From Actinomycetota bacterium (GTDB lineage Bacteria; Actinomycetota; Thermoleophilia; Gaiellales; Gaiellaceae): 64,000 bases of DNA. The stretch is taken from assembly GCA_003139545.1 (NCBI GenBank), contig PLJC01000015.1, positions 20,599 through 84,598 of the forward strand, given 5' to 3'. Below the pieces are notes generated by a model. The model searched no databases and was not told the DNA's origin. It saw only the letters and a program-made list of their open reading frames with translations. How positions within the stretch are numbered: position 1 is the first letter of the stretch; each line of letters begins with the position of its first letter. A program made the position numbers and the translations under genes. Shown one piece after another: positions 49,681 to 57,901 of this stretch.

Positions 49681-50244
49681 ATGCACAAGGCGGGCATCCT
49701 CGCGTGGGCACTCATTAGCGCCGGCCTGATGGCGATCGGCGCCTTCGGCCCCTGGATGACCGCGCTCACCGTGATCTCGGTGTCCGGCTGGGACGTCCAG
49801 CACGGAAAGGCGGAAGTCCTTCTCGCGATCGCGCTCCTCGGCGCGCTCGCCGTCTTCCTGCGCCGCGGCACGTCGTCGGGCGGGACGTGGGCGCTGATCG
49901 CGGGCCTCGCAGGCGCTGCGCTCACCGGCTACGAGCACCACCACATCACGTCGGCCATCGGCAGCGTTTCGCCGCAGTACGAGACGCTCGCGCATGCGCT
50001 CATCCACGTCGGCTGGGGCCTCGACCTCGCTCTCGTAGGGTCGCTCAGCCTCGCTGTCTCCGGCCTGGCGTCGTTCTTCGTCGCGCCGGACGCAGGTGCG
50101 GTCGCCACCGAAGCTCCGGCGCGCTACGAGCCGAACGTCCCGACCGTTCCCGCCGGCTGGTACCGCGACCCGAACGACGACGCGATGCTCCGATACTGGA
50201 ACGGCTTCGGCTGGACGACTCAGACGGCCAAGCCGGCGAGCTGA
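49681..50244 (+). CDS. DUF2510 membrane protein
   Basis: The 187-residue protein has four predicted membrane segments (for example GILAWALISAGLMAIGAFGPW and WGLDLALVGSLSLAVSGLASFF) and a C-terminal DUF2510 motif (PAGWYRDPNDDAMLRYWNGFGWT). DUF2510 is typical of actinobacterial membrane proteins and its role is unknown. TACCGA ends 7 nt before the ATG. Its 3' end overlaps the convergent glycosylase gene by 25 nt. Confidence 0.85.
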   Translation: MHKAGILAWALISAGLMAIGAFGPWMTALTVISVSGWDVQHGKAEVLLAIALLGALAVFLRRGTSSGGTWALIAGLAGAALTGYEHHHITSAIGSVSPQYETLAHALIHVGWGLDLALVGSLSLAVSGLASFFVAPDAGAVATEAPARYEPNVPTVPAGWYRDPNDDAMLRYWNGFGWTTQTAKPAS

Positions 50245-50711
50245 CGAAACCAGCGGAGGCGCTCGTCCCACGGCACTGCCGCGTTCGCGGGCGACGTGGA
50301 CGGCAACACGAAGAGCTTCGTTTCCGCGAGCGTGCGCGCCTGCACGCCGAGCTCGGGCCGCTCGCCGAACGCGCCGCGGTACGCCTCCTTCCCGACGAAC
50401 GCGATCCAGCGCGCCTCGAAGCGCGCGAGGCGCTCAGCCGCTCCCGCGAAGTCGGCCCGCCGCAGGTCGCCCGAGCCGGGCGTCGTGCGCGGCGCCGCGT
50501 TCGTGATCCCGATCCCCTCCTTCAGCAGCTCGAACTGCTCGGCCGGCTCGTACAACCGCGAAGTGAATCCGGCCGCATGGAGCAGTCGCCAGAAATCGTT
50601 GCGCGGATTGGCGAAGTGCGCGTGCGCCGCCGCCGACACGCGCCCCGGATTGATCCCGCAGAAGACGACCCGCAGATCCGGGCCTAGGACGTCCGGTACG
50701 GCGCTACGCAG
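50220..50711 (-). CDS. Mug-type G:T/U mismatch DNA glycosylase, start codon uncertain
   Basis: The frame matches E. coli Mug: LGPDLRVVFCGINPGRVSAAAHAHFANPRNDFW holds the catalytic Asn, then LLKEGIGITNAAPR, and the late LPSTSPANA corresponds to LPNPSG. The conserved FCGINPG lies upstream of the only ATG/GTG/TTG available (GTG 50639), so the real start must be non-standard, for example CTG 50711 or another codon before 50675. Upstream of 50711 the frame leaves the family. The preceding gene ends at 50704, so coupled initiation within that overlap is possible. The enzyme removes uracil or thymine mispaired with guanine. Confidence 0.75.
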   Translation of the reverse strand: MRSAVPDVLGPDLRVVFCGINPGRVSAAAHAHFANPRNDFWRLLHAAGFTSRLYEPAEQFELLKEGIGITNAAPRTTPGSGDLRRADFAGAAERLARFEARWIAFVGKEAYRGAFGERPELGVQARTLAETKLFVLPSTSPANAAVPWDERLRWFRQLAGLAV

Positions 50712-50901
50712 CGTCGAGCTCTTCGTCCACCACCCGCGCGTCGATCCGCTCCTCGAAGATCTGGCGGAGCATCTCCCCTGAGACCGGCATCGGGTAGCGC
50801 GGGCGGCGTGGCTCGAGCTTGACGAGGGTCACCGTCGGCTCCCAGCCGCGATAGCAGCGGGCGTAGCACTCGTCCTCCGACAGCGACCGCAGGCGTCGCA
50901 C
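50704..50901 (-). CDS. Hypothetical 65-residue protein
   Basis: The small cytoplasmic protein begins MRRLRSLSEDECYARCYRG and contains TVTLVKLEPRRPRYPMPVSGEMLRQIFEERI. I do not recognise a family. TAGGCT ends 6 nt before its GTG start, a clear leaderless layout, which supports it as a real gene. Its stop lies 7 nt inside the likely start region of the Mug-type glycosylase, so the two are probably co-translated. Confidence 0.7.
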   Translation of the reverse strand: MRRLRSLSEDECYARCYRGWEPTVTLVKLEPRRPRYPMPVSGEMLRQIFEERIDARVVDEELDAA

Positions 50902-50932
50902 GAACCTAGCCTAGGTCCAGGTCCGGACGGCA

Positions 50933-51223
50933 TCACCGTTCCAGCGGCGCCATCGTGAGCCCGTGGCCGGCGAGCTGCTCCCAGTACAGCTCCGCCTGCT
51001 CGCGCTCGCCCGACCACACGATCGCCTGACCCGAGCGGTCGATTCGGGTTGCGAGACGCATGCCCGCGTCGAAGTCGACGCCGGGAAGCACGGACGAGAG
51101 CGCGAACGCGACGCCGTCGAACGTGTTGTGGTCGTCGTTGAGCACGATCACGCGCCACGCGCGGCCAAGGCCGCTGCGGTCGCCGCGGTCGAGGCGCTCC
51201 TTCGGAGGTGCGAGGGTACTCAC
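50933..51223 (-). CDS. clpS: ATP-dependent Clp protease adaptor
   Basis: The 96-residue adaptor delivers N-degron substrates to ClpC/ClpA. The family core is RVIVLNDDHNTFDGVAFALSSVLPG, with the Asn-Asp and the hydrophobic pocket for N-terminal residues. It then continues GMRLATRIDRSGQAIVWSG and EQLAGHGLTMAPLER. TACCCT ends 7 nt before the GTG start. It shares an overlapping -10 element with the divergent gene at 51247. Confidence 0.94.
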   Translation of the reverse strand: MSTLAPPKERLDRGDRSGLGRAWRVIVLNDDHNTFDGVAFALSSVLPGVDFDAGMRLATRIDRSGQAIVWSGEREQAELYWEQLAGHGLTMAPLER

Positions 51224-51247
51224 GGGCGACAGGGTAGTGTCCGGCCG
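51223..51247. promoter_or_regulatory. Overlapping leaderless promoters between clpS and the cysteine-desulfurase-like gene
   Basis: In AGGGTAGTGT (51231-51240) the plus-strand hexamer TAGTGT and the minus-strand hexamer TACCCT share the central TA. GTG starts follow after 6 nt (51247, plus) and 7 nt (51223, minus). Confidence 0.65.
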
Positions 51248-52398
51248 TGGCGGTCACCGAACTCGATATCGAGGCCGTTCGCGCCCGCTTCTCGGCACTG
51301 CGATCGCCCGTTGCTTTCTTCGACGGGCCCGGTGGCACGCAGTGCCCGGACTCCGTCATCGACGCCGTCGCGGCCTATCTGCGCGAGTCGAACGCAAACC
51401 TCGGCGGCCACTTCGGCAACAGCCGCCGCAGCGACGCCCTCGTCGCGCAGGCGCGGCTCGCTGCGGCGCAGTTCCTCTGGTGCGAGCCGGACGAGACCAT
51501 CTTCGGCGCGAACATGACGACGCTCAACTTCGCGCTCTCGCGCACCGTCGGACGGACGCTCCGCGCCGGCGACGAGATCGTCGTCACACGCCTCGACCAC
51601 GACGGCAACGTCTCCCCGTGGCTCGAGCTCGCGCACGACCTCGACCTCACCGTCCGCTTCGCGGACATCAACGACGACACGACGCTCGACCTCGCCGACC
51701 TGGAACGGCAGCTGACCGAGCGCACGCGCGTGGTCGCGTTTTCGCTCGCGTCCAACGCCGTCGGGACGACCGTCGACGCCCGCCGCGTCGCCGAGCTCGC
51801 CCATGAAGCGGGCGCGCTCGCGTGGGCCGACGCCGTGCACTACGCGCCGCATGGGCCGATCGACGTGACGGCACTCGGCGTCGACGTGCTCCTCTGCTCG
51901 CCGTACAAGTACTTCGGCCCGCACCTGGGACTCGCCTACGTCCGCGCCGAGCTCGCCGAGTCATGGCGGACCTACAAGGTGCGGCCGGCGCATCAACGCT
52001 TCGAGACGGGAACGCTCGCGCACGAGCTGCTCGCAGGCTTCGTCGCCGCCGTCGAGTACATCGACTCGATCGGCTGGGAGGCGATGCAGGCGCACGAGCG
52101 GGCGCTGTCGCTGCACTTCCTCTCGTGCCTGCCCGCGAACTGCACGCTGTACGGGCTGCGCACGACCGAGGGTCGCGTTCCGACGTTCGCATTCAACGTC
52201 GACGGCGTTCCGCCATGCACGGTCGCCGAGCGGCTCGGTCAGCTCGACATCGCCGTCTGGGACGGGAACTACTACGCCGTCGAGGTGATGGACCGGCTCG
52301 GCCTCGGGGAGGACGGCGCGGTGCGCGCGGGCTTCGTCCACTACAACACGATCGCCGAGGTCGACCGGCTCGTCTGGGCGCTGGAGGCGATGGCATGA
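51247..52398 (+). CDS. Cysteine desulfurase-like class V aminotransferase
   Basis: The 383-residue PLP enzyme has FFDGPGGTQCPDSVIDAV near residue 24, NLGGHFGNSRRSD near 55, and the PLP Lys in CSPYKYFGPHLGLAYVR near residue 217. SLASNAVGTTVDARRVAELAHEAGALAWADAVHYAPHG is the Asp/His region that stacks on the cofactor. The short C-terminus lacks the mobile catalytic Cys loop of IscS/SufS, as in the TIGR01976-type subfamily, whose substrate is unclear. TAGTGT ends 6 nt before the GTG start. Confidence 0.88.
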   Translation: MAVTELDIEAVRARFSALRSPVAFFDGPGGTQCPDSVIDAVAAYLRESNANLGGHFGNSRRSDALVAQARLAAAQFLWCEPDETIFGANMTTLNFALSRTVGRTLRAGDEIVVTRLDHDGNVSPWLELAHDLDLTVRFADINDDTTLDLADLERQLTERTRVVAFSLASNAVGTTVDARRVAELAHEAGALAWADAVHYAPHGPIDVTALGVDVLLCSPYKYFGPHLGLAYVRAELAESWRTYKVRPAHQRFETGTLAHELLAGFVAAVEYIDSIGWEAMQAHERALSLHFLSCLPANCTLYGLRTTEGRVPTFAFNVDGVPPCTVAERLGQLDIAVWDGNYYAVEVMDRLGLGEDGAVRAGFVHYNTIAEVDRLVWALEAMA

Positions 52399-53696
52399 CG
52401 GACGTCGTCGAACTCCTGCGCGACCTCATCCGCTTCGACACGACCAATCCGCCCGGGAACGAGACCGCGTGCATCGCGCACGTACAGCGGCTCGTCGAGG
52501 AAGCAGGCGTCGAGACGCGCATCGTCGCCAAGGACGAGGCGCGGCCGAATCTCATCGCGCGCGTGCGCGGCGCGGGCGAGGCGCCGCCGCTTCTGCTCTA
52601 CGGCCACGTCGACGTCGTCACGACAGTGAACCAGGACTGGGCGCAGCCTCCGTTCGGCGGCGAGCTCGTCGACGGTTGGGTCTGGGGGCGAGGCGCGCTC
52701 GACATGAAGGGCGGCGTTGCGATGCTGGTCGACGCATTCCTGCGCGCGGCGCGCGGCGAGCTGAAGCCGCGTGGCGACCTCATCCTCGCGGTGCTGAGCG
52801 ACGAGGAGAACGGCGGCGAGTTCGGCGCGAAGTACCTCGCGGACGAGCACGCGGAGCTGTTCGAGGGCGTGCGCCACTCGCTCGGAGAGTTCGGCGGCGT
52901 GAAGCAGACGATTTCGGGCAAGCGCTTCTATCCCATCCAGGTGGCGGAGAAGCAGATCTGCTGGCTGCGCGGGCGCGTGCGCGGGCCTGGCGGCCACGCC
53001 GCGATGGGCGTGAAGGGCGCGGCGATGGGCAAGACGGGGCGCATCCTGGCGCGGCTCGACTCCGGCCGTCTGCCGGTGCACGTGACGCCGGTCGCGCGTG
53101 CGTGGATCGAGGCAATGGCGGACGCGTTGCCCCGGCCGAAGTCGCTCGTGCTCCGCACGCTGCTCGACCCGCGGCTCGCCGAGCTGACGCTGCGCGCTCC
53201 GGTGCCGGAGCTGCGCATCCTCGACCGCGCGCTGCGCAACACGGTGACGGCGACGATCGTGCACGGCGGCCTGAAGATCAACGTCGTGCCCTCGGAGATC
53301 GAGCTCGAGCTCGACGCGCGCTCGCTTCCCGGCTACGGCCCCGACGACGTCATCCGCGAGATCCAGACACTCGTCGGCGCCGACCTCGAGCTCGAGGTGC
53401 TGCGGCACGACCCGTATCCCGCGGAGCCCGACATGTCGCAGCTGCCGCTCCTCTCGTCGGTCCTGCAGGAACTGGACCCCGGCTGCGTGCCGACGCCGAT
53501 GCTGCAGGTCGGCGTCACCGACGGCAGGTTCTTCGCGAAGATCGGCATCCAGACGTACGGCTTCCTGCCGCTCGACCTGCCCGACGGCTTCGAGTTCACG
53601 AAGCTCATCCACGCGGCGGACGAGCGCGTGCCGGCGGACTCGATCCGCTTCGGCGCCGAGGCGGTCGGCCGCGTGCTCGAGCGCTACGCCGGGTGA
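52395..53696 (+). CDS. M20 family metallopeptidase
   Basis: The 433-residue hydrolase belongs to the ArgE/DapE/ACY1/CPG2 family. LLYGHVDVV and WGRGALDMKGG supply the first His/Asp metal ligands; VLSDEENGGEFGAKYL carries the general base and the third ligand. The dimerisation domain sits near residues 190-310, and the chain ends with FTKLIHAADERVPADS holding the last His. Dipeptides or acylated amino acids are possible substrates. It starts at the ATG overlapping the previous stop, and its own stop overlaps the next start. Confidence 0.92.
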   Translation: MTDVVELLRDLIRFDTTNPPGNETACIAHVQRLVEEAGVETRIVAKDEARPNLIARVRGAGEAPPLLLYGHVDVVTTVNQDWAQPPFGGELVDGWVWGRGALDMKGGVAMLVDAFLRAARGELKPRGDLILAVLSDEENGGEFGAKYLADEHAELFEGVRHSLGEFGGVKQTISGKRFYPIQVAEKQICWLRGRVRGPGGHAAMGVKGAAMGKTGRILARLDSGRLPVHVTPVARAWIEAMADALPRPKSLVLRTLLDPRLAELTLRAPVPELRILDRALRNTVTATIVHGGLKINVVPSEIELELDARSLPGYGPDDVIREIQTLVGADLELEVLRHDPYPAEPDMSQLPLLSSVLQELDPGCVPTPMLQVGVTDGRFFAKIGIQTYGFLPLDLPDGFEFTKLIHAADERVPADSIRFGAEAVGRVLERYAG

Positions 53697-54652
53697 AGAT
53701 CCTCTTCTTCGGCGGGACGAAGTTCCTCGGCCGCGCCGCGGTTGACGCCGCGCTCGCGGACGGCCACGACGTCACGCTCGTCAACCGCGGCACGACGAAC
53801 CCCGGCCTCTATCCCGATGTCGAGACGATCACGGCCGATCTCACCGGCGACCTCGACGCGCTCGACGGCCGCTCCTGGGACGCGGCGATCGACCTCGACC
53901 CGACGCAGCTGCCGCGGCACACGCGCCGCCGCGCCGAGAAGGTCGCCGGCGCGGTCGACCACTACGTCTTCGTGTCCACCATTTCCGTCTACTCCGACAT
54001 GTCGCAGCCGATCAGCGAGGAATCCCCGGTGTACGAGCCGCCGGAGACGGAGCCGGAGGAGTTCGACCCCGAGCTGTACGGCAACCTCAAGGTCGGGTCG
54101 GAGCGCGCGCTGCGCGACGTGTTCGGCGACAGGGTCGCGATCGCACGGGCCGGCCTCATCGTCGGCCCGCACGATCCCACCGACCGCTTCACCTACTGGC
54201 CGCGGCGGCTCGCCGAGGGCGGCGACGTGCTCGCGCCCGGATCGCCCTCGCAGCCCGTCCAGTTCGTCGACGCGCGCGACCTCGGCGCGTTCATCGTGCG
54301 ACTGGCGGCCGATCGCACGGGCGGTGTCTACAACGCCACCGGGCCGGCCGAGCCGCTCACGCTCGGTGAGGCGCTCGAGCGCATGGCCGGCGGCGCGCAC
54401 CTCGTGTGGATGGACGACCAGCCGATCCTCGACGCCGGCGTGCAGCCGTGGATGGAGCTGCCACTCTGGCTGCCCGGCACCGAGTACGCGGGGCTCTGCC
54501 TGGCCGACATCTCGCGCGCGCTCGCGGCCGGGATCGCGTTCCGGCCGCTCGAGGAGACGGCGCGCGACACGCTCGCGTGGAGTCTCGAGGCCGGGGAGCA
54601 GCGGCCGACGCTCTCGCGCGAAAAGGAGCGCGAGATCCTCGCCGGTGCCTGA
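53693..54652 (+). CDS. NAD-dependent epimerase/dehydratase family protein
   Basis: The 319-residue extended SDR opens KILFFGGTKFLGRAAVDAAL. It has VFVSTISVYSD with Ser near residue 99 and ELYGNLKVGSE with the YxxxK-like pair near residue 126. The substrate-binding half (QPVQFVDARDLGAFIV, YNATGPAEPLTLGEAL) resembles UDP-sugar epimerases and isoflavone-reductase-like proteins. The substrate is unknown. Translation is coupled to the M20 peptidase by a GTGA overlap. Confidence 0.9.
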   Translation: MKILFFGGTKFLGRAAVDAALADGHDVTLVNRGTTNPGLYPDVETITADLTGDLDALDGRSWDAAIDLDPTQLPRHTRRRAEKVAGAVDHYVFVSTISVYSDMSQPISEESPVYEPPETEPEEFDPELYGNLKVGSERALRDVFGDRVAIARAGLIVGPHDPTDRFTYWPRRLAEGGDVLAPGSPSQPVQFVDARDLGAFIVRLAADRTGGVYNATGPAEPLTLGEALERMAGGAHLVWMDDQPILDAGVQPWMELPLWLPGTEYAGLCLADISRALAAGIAFRPLEETARDTLAWSLEAGEQRPTLSREKEREILAGA

Positions 54653-54938
54653 GCTGTCGCAGAAGCTCGGCGCGAAGCCCGGCGCCGAGGTGCTCGTCTT
54701 CTTCACGACGCGGCGCGAGGAGCTCGAGCGCCGCTTCGCCGGTCTGAAGGCGACGCTCGCGCCGGCGGACGGCCTGTGGATCGCGTGGCCGAAGAAGGCA
54801 TCGAAGCTCGACACCGATCTCGACTTCGACGCCGTCCAGCGGATCGGGCTCGACAACGGCCTCGTCGACAACAAGAGCGCGTCGATCGACGAGCGCTGGC
54901 AGGCGCTGCGGTTCGTCTACCGGCTGCGCGACCGCTGA
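54645..54938 (+). CDS. DUF3052-like protein
   Basis: The 97-residue cytoplasmic protein matches the DUF3052 pattern: SQKLGAKPGAEVLVFFTTRREELERRF, LWIAWPKKASKLDTDLDFDAVQRIGL, then NGLVDNKSASIDERWQALRFVYRL. The role of the family is not established. Its GTG start is 8 nt inside the epimerase gene, and its 3' end overlaps the convergent SIS gene by 22 nt. Confidence 0.85.
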   Translation: MPELSQKLGAKPGAEVLVFFTTRREELERRFAGLKATLAPADGLWIAWPKKASKLDTDLDFDAVQRIGLDNGLVDNKSASIDERWQALRFVYRLRDR

Positions 54939-55774
54939 GCCGCATCCGCCCAGCGCGGGTCGTCGCGGCGGATGCGATCCGGATTGCGTCCGCGGGCCTC
55001 GGCGATGCCGACGGTGAGACGCTGGAACATGACGATGTCGACCACCGGATGCCGGCTCGGGACGAGCGTGACGTCACAGCCGAGCGCCTCGAGCCCCGCG
55101 ACCGCGTCGGCGGCACGCGCGCCTTCGAGGACGAAGGCCCGCACGGACTCGTCGATGGCAGCGAAGTAGCCGTGCAGCAGCTGCTCCGTCTCGTACGCCT
55201 CTGCCGCGACCCAGGCGCCCTCGCGCAGCTTCAACACCGCCTCATGTGCCGTCGGCAGATTCGGTCCGGCCCCGGCGACGAGGAAGCGCTCCTGCGCACC
55301 GACGGCGGGAAGCTCCGCGGCGAGCGCGTCCGCGACGGCGGCCGGCAGCCAGGCGATGTCCTCGCCGCGCAGCGCCGCGATCGCGGCGACCGCACAGATG
55401 TAGCTCGCCGTATGGCACCAGCTCTCCTCGATCGCGGGCGTGCACACGATCACCTCCTCGCACAGCTCGGCGATCGGCCCGTCCGCCTTGCCGGTGACGA
55501 GCCACTTCGGGCCCGCCCAGACGCGTGCAGCCTCGAGCGTCTGCTCCGTCTCGCCCTCGTGCGAGACGAGCACGAGCAGATCGGCCTCGCGCTCGGGCGC
55601 GAGCACGAGCTCGAGCGCCTGCACCGCGTCTCCGCCCGTCATCGCGGCATGGAAGGAGGTGCCACAGCCCGTGAAGAGGACGCGGGCGCCGTCCGGGAAG
55701 CGGCGATCGGTCGGCACCTGCGCCAGCCATTCGGGCTGGGACGCGATCGCTGCCTTCGTCTGCTCTCCGGCCAC
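54917..55774 (-). CDS. SIS domain sugar-phosphate isomerase-like protein
   Basis: The 285-residue protein contains two sugar isomerase domains resembling the isomerase half of GlmS: VLFTGCGTSFHAAMTGGDAV near residue 32, SHEGETEQTLEAARV near 70, ESWCHTASYICAVAAIAAL, and AHEAVLKLREGAWVAAEAYETEQLLHGYFAAID near 180. It has no glutaminase domain, like AgaS and FrlB deglycases. I place the start at GTG 55774, because TATAGA ends 6 nt upstream and the longer frame overlaps the divergent gene. The substrate is unknown. Confidence 0.88.
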   Translation of the reverse strand: MAGEQTKAAIASQPEWLAQVPTDRRFPDGARVLFTGCGTSFHAAMTGGDAVQALELVLAPEREADLLVLVSHEGETEQTLEAARVWAGPKWLVTGKADGPIAELCEEVIVCTPAIEESWCHTASYICAVAAIAALRGEDIAWLPAAVADALAAELPAVGAQERFLVAGAGPNLPTAHEAVLKLREGAWVAAEAYETEQLLHGYFAAIDESVRAFVLEGARAADAVAGLEALGCDVTLVPSRHPVVDIVMFQRLTVGIAEARGRNPDRIRRDDPRWADAAQRSRSR

Positions 55775-55798
55775 AGTGCGTCTATACCATCGAACGGG
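55774..55798. promoter_or_regulatory. Overlapping leaderless promoters between the SIS and thioesterase genes
   Basis: In TCTATACCAT (55781-55790) the minus-strand hexamer TATAGA and the plus-strand TACCAT share the central TA. GTG starts follow after 6 nt (55774, minus) and 7 nt (55798, plus), with only 23 nt between them. Confidence 0.6.
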
Positions 55799-56181
55799 TG
55801 GAGGGGTATCCGTTCGTGCACCGCGAGACGGTGCGTTTTCGCGATCTCGACGGCATGGGCCACGTGAACAACGCGGTCTTCTCGACGTATCTCGAGCAGG
55901 CACGCCTGGCGTGGTTCGGCGAGGACGAGGAGATGCCGCTGCGCGACGTCATCCTCGCCCGGACGGAGATCGACTTCCGCGCCCAGGTCGGCGTCGGCGA
56001 GGTGGTCGACATCGGCGTGCGCCCCGTGCGGGTCGGGACGAAGAGCTTCGAGCTGGAGTACGAATTGCAGTCCGACGGACGCGTCGTCGCGGAAGCGAAG
56101 AGCGTCCTCGTCGGCTACGACTACGCGCGGGGCGAGAGCATTCCCGTGCCCGACCGCTGGAAGAGGAGACTGAGCGCATGA
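55798..56181 (+). CDS. Acyl-CoA thioesterase, hotdog fold
   Basis: The 127-residue protein has the 4-hydroxybenzoyl-CoA thioesterase pattern RFRDLDGMGHVNNAVFSTYLEQARLAWF, whose first Asp is the usual catalytic residue. A later ARTEIDFRAQVGVGEVVDIGVRPVRVGTKSFELEY gives the hotdog strands. It hydrolyses an acyl-CoA of unknown chain length. The next gene overlaps its stop (ATGA). Confidence 0.9.
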   Translation: MEGYPFVHRETVRFRDLDGMGHVNNAVFSTYLEQARLAWFGEDEEMPLRDVILARTEIDFRAQVGVGEVVDIGVRPVRVGTKSFELEYELQSDGRVVAEAKSVLVGYDYARGESIPVPDRWKRRLSA

Positions 56182-57434
56182 GCACGTTCGAGCGGCACGT
56201 CCTGGACAACGGCCTGCGGATCCTGACCGCCAACCTCCCGTACGCGCAGTCGGTGACGTGCATGATCATGATCGCCGCCGGCTCCCGCTATGAGACGCCG
56301 GACACGAACGGCATCGCGCACTTCTCCGAGCACATGTTCTTCAAGGGGACGGAGCGGCGGCCGGACGCGCGCGCGATCGCCGGCGAGATCGACTCGATCG
56401 GCGGCGAGTTCAACGCGTTCACGAGCAAGGAGTCGACCGCGTACTTCGTCAGGTGCGCCGCGGATCATCGCGACGTCGCGCTGGACGTGCTCGTCGACAT
56501 GTTGCGCAACTCGCGCTTCGACAGCGGGGAGATCGACCGCGAGAAGGGCGTCATCGTCGAGGAGATGAACATGTACTTCGACACGCCGCGCGACTACATC
56601 GGCGGCGTGTACGACGAGCTGCTGTACGGCGACCAGCCACTCGGCTGGGACATCATCGGCAAGAAGGAGACCGTCCGCGCGGCGACGCGCGAGACGTTCA
56701 GGGGGTATCTCGACCGGTGGTACCACCCGGAGCGCATGGTCGTCGGCATCGCCGGCCGCATCGGCGACGACGCGGTCGAGCGCGTCAGCGCGCTGCTCGG
56801 CGACCTGCCCGCGTCCACGACGGGCGCGCCGTCGCCCGTGCAGGGCTACATGAACGGACGCGTGAAGGTCTTCACGAAGGCGTCGGACCAGGCGCACGTC
56901 GTCGTCGGAGTTCCGAGCTATCCGCTCGAGCATCCCGACCGGTATGCGCTGCAGATGCTGGCGACCGTCCTCGGCGGCGGGATGTCCTCGCGACTCTTCA
57001 CGGAGGTGCGCGAGCGCCGCGGGCTCGCCTATTACGTGTACGGCGTGAACCACAGCTACACCGACGCGGGATCGCTGTACTCGCAGGCGGGCGTCGACAT
57101 CACCCGGATCGACGAGGCGCTGACGACGATCGCGACCGAGTTGAAGGGGATGACCACTGCCGTCCCCGCCGACGAGCTGGAGAAGGCGCGCAGCTTCTCC
57201 AAGGGCCGCTTCGTCCTCCAGCTCGAGAACCCGCAGGGCCTGATCAGCTTCGGGCTGCGCAAGGAAGTGCTCGAGGGACGCGCGCCCGACCCCGAGGAGG
57301 TGCTGGCCGGCATCTCTGCGGTGACGGCCGAGGACGTGCAGCGCGTCGCGCAGGATCTGCTCGCGGACGACAAGCTGCGGTTGGCAGTCATCGGCCCGTT
57401 CGACGACGCAGAGAGGTTCGAGAAGCTGCTCTGA
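56178..57434 (+). CDS. M16 family zinc metallopeptidase
   Basis: The 418-residue peptidase has the inverted zinc motif HFSEH (His48, Glu51, His52) in NGIAHFSEHMFFKGTERR, with the third ligand Glu in REKGVIVEEMNM near residue 127. The second half keeps the substrate-binding region GGGMSSRLFTEVRERRGLAYYVYG. It is the active PqqL/mitochondrial-processing-type single unit. It overlaps the thioesterase gene by four bases. Targets are probably small peptides. Confidence 0.93.
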   Translation: MSTFERHVLDNGLRILTANLPYAQSVTCMIMIAAGSRYETPDTNGIAHFSEHMFFKGTERRPDARAIAGEIDSIGGEFNAFTSKESTAYFVRCAADHRDVALDVLVDMLRNSRFDSGEIDREKGVIVEEMNMYFDTPRDYIGGVYDELLYGDQPLGWDIIGKKETVRAATRETFRGYLDRWYHPERMVVGIAGRIGDDAVERVSALLGDLPASTTGAPSPVQGYMNGRVKVFTKASDQAHVVVGVPSYPLEHPDRYALQMLATVLGGGMSSRLFTEVRERRGLAYYVYGVNHSYTDAGSLYSQAGVDITRIDEALTTIATELKGMTTAVPADELEKARSFSKGRFVLQLENPQGLISFGLRKEVLEGRAPDPEEVLAGISAVTAEDVQRVAQDLLADDKLRLAVIGPFDDAERFEKLL

Positions 57435-57459
57435 GAGGTCGCTTGACGACGGACGCCGG

Positions 57460-57894
57460 TCAGGCTTGGACGTGCGAGCGCATCGAGAACTTGCTGCCGC
57501 GTTCGTCCAACTGAAACTCCCAGAGCGCAAGGAAATCTTTCCGGCCCCACAAGGGCTGGGTCGCGCCAGGAACATACGTCGGATCAAGTTCAAACTCGTA
57601 TCCCAGGGCACCTACGACCACCGCCCGAATCTTCACCGGCCAGGTGAATACAGGGAAGGTGCTTCCACTCACCTGGCGGCCTTGTCCCGCCTGGACATGC
57701 GCTGGGTCAAGGCCGAACGCGACGGCGTACCAGGCCGGTAAGGAGGACCGGTCGGCGCCGGTATCGACGATTCCCCGAACACGCTGCGGCGCTCCGTTGG
57801 GTCCTGTCAACTCCAACCAGAGATACGGGCGCCGGGCACCTTGGTTGGTGAACTCCGGCAGATAGTCCAGTTCGAACTCGACGAGAGGCGGCAA
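57460..57894 (-). CDS. Retropepsin-like aspartic protease
   Basis: The 144-residue protein has the retroviral-type aspartate motif IVDTGADRSSLPAWYA near residue 37, followed by the flap-like VSGSTFPVFTWPVKI, and WGRKDFLALWEFQLDE at the end. A single DTG implies a homodimer, as in retropepsins. No signal peptide is seen. TTG 57894 is chosen as start because it lies 7 nt after the stop of the DUF5678 gene with AGGG before it; a longer frame reads through that gene. Pairing with DUF5678 suggests joint function. Confidence 0.8.
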   Translation of the reverse strand: MPPLVEFELDYLPEFTNQGARRPYLWLELTGPNGAPQRVRGIVDTGADRSSLPAWYAVAFGLDPAHVQAGQGRQVSGSTFPVFTWPVKIRAVVVGALGYEFELDPTYVPGATQPLWGRKDFLALWEFQLDERGSKFSMRSHVQA

Positions 57895-57901
57895 CCGTGC
57901 C

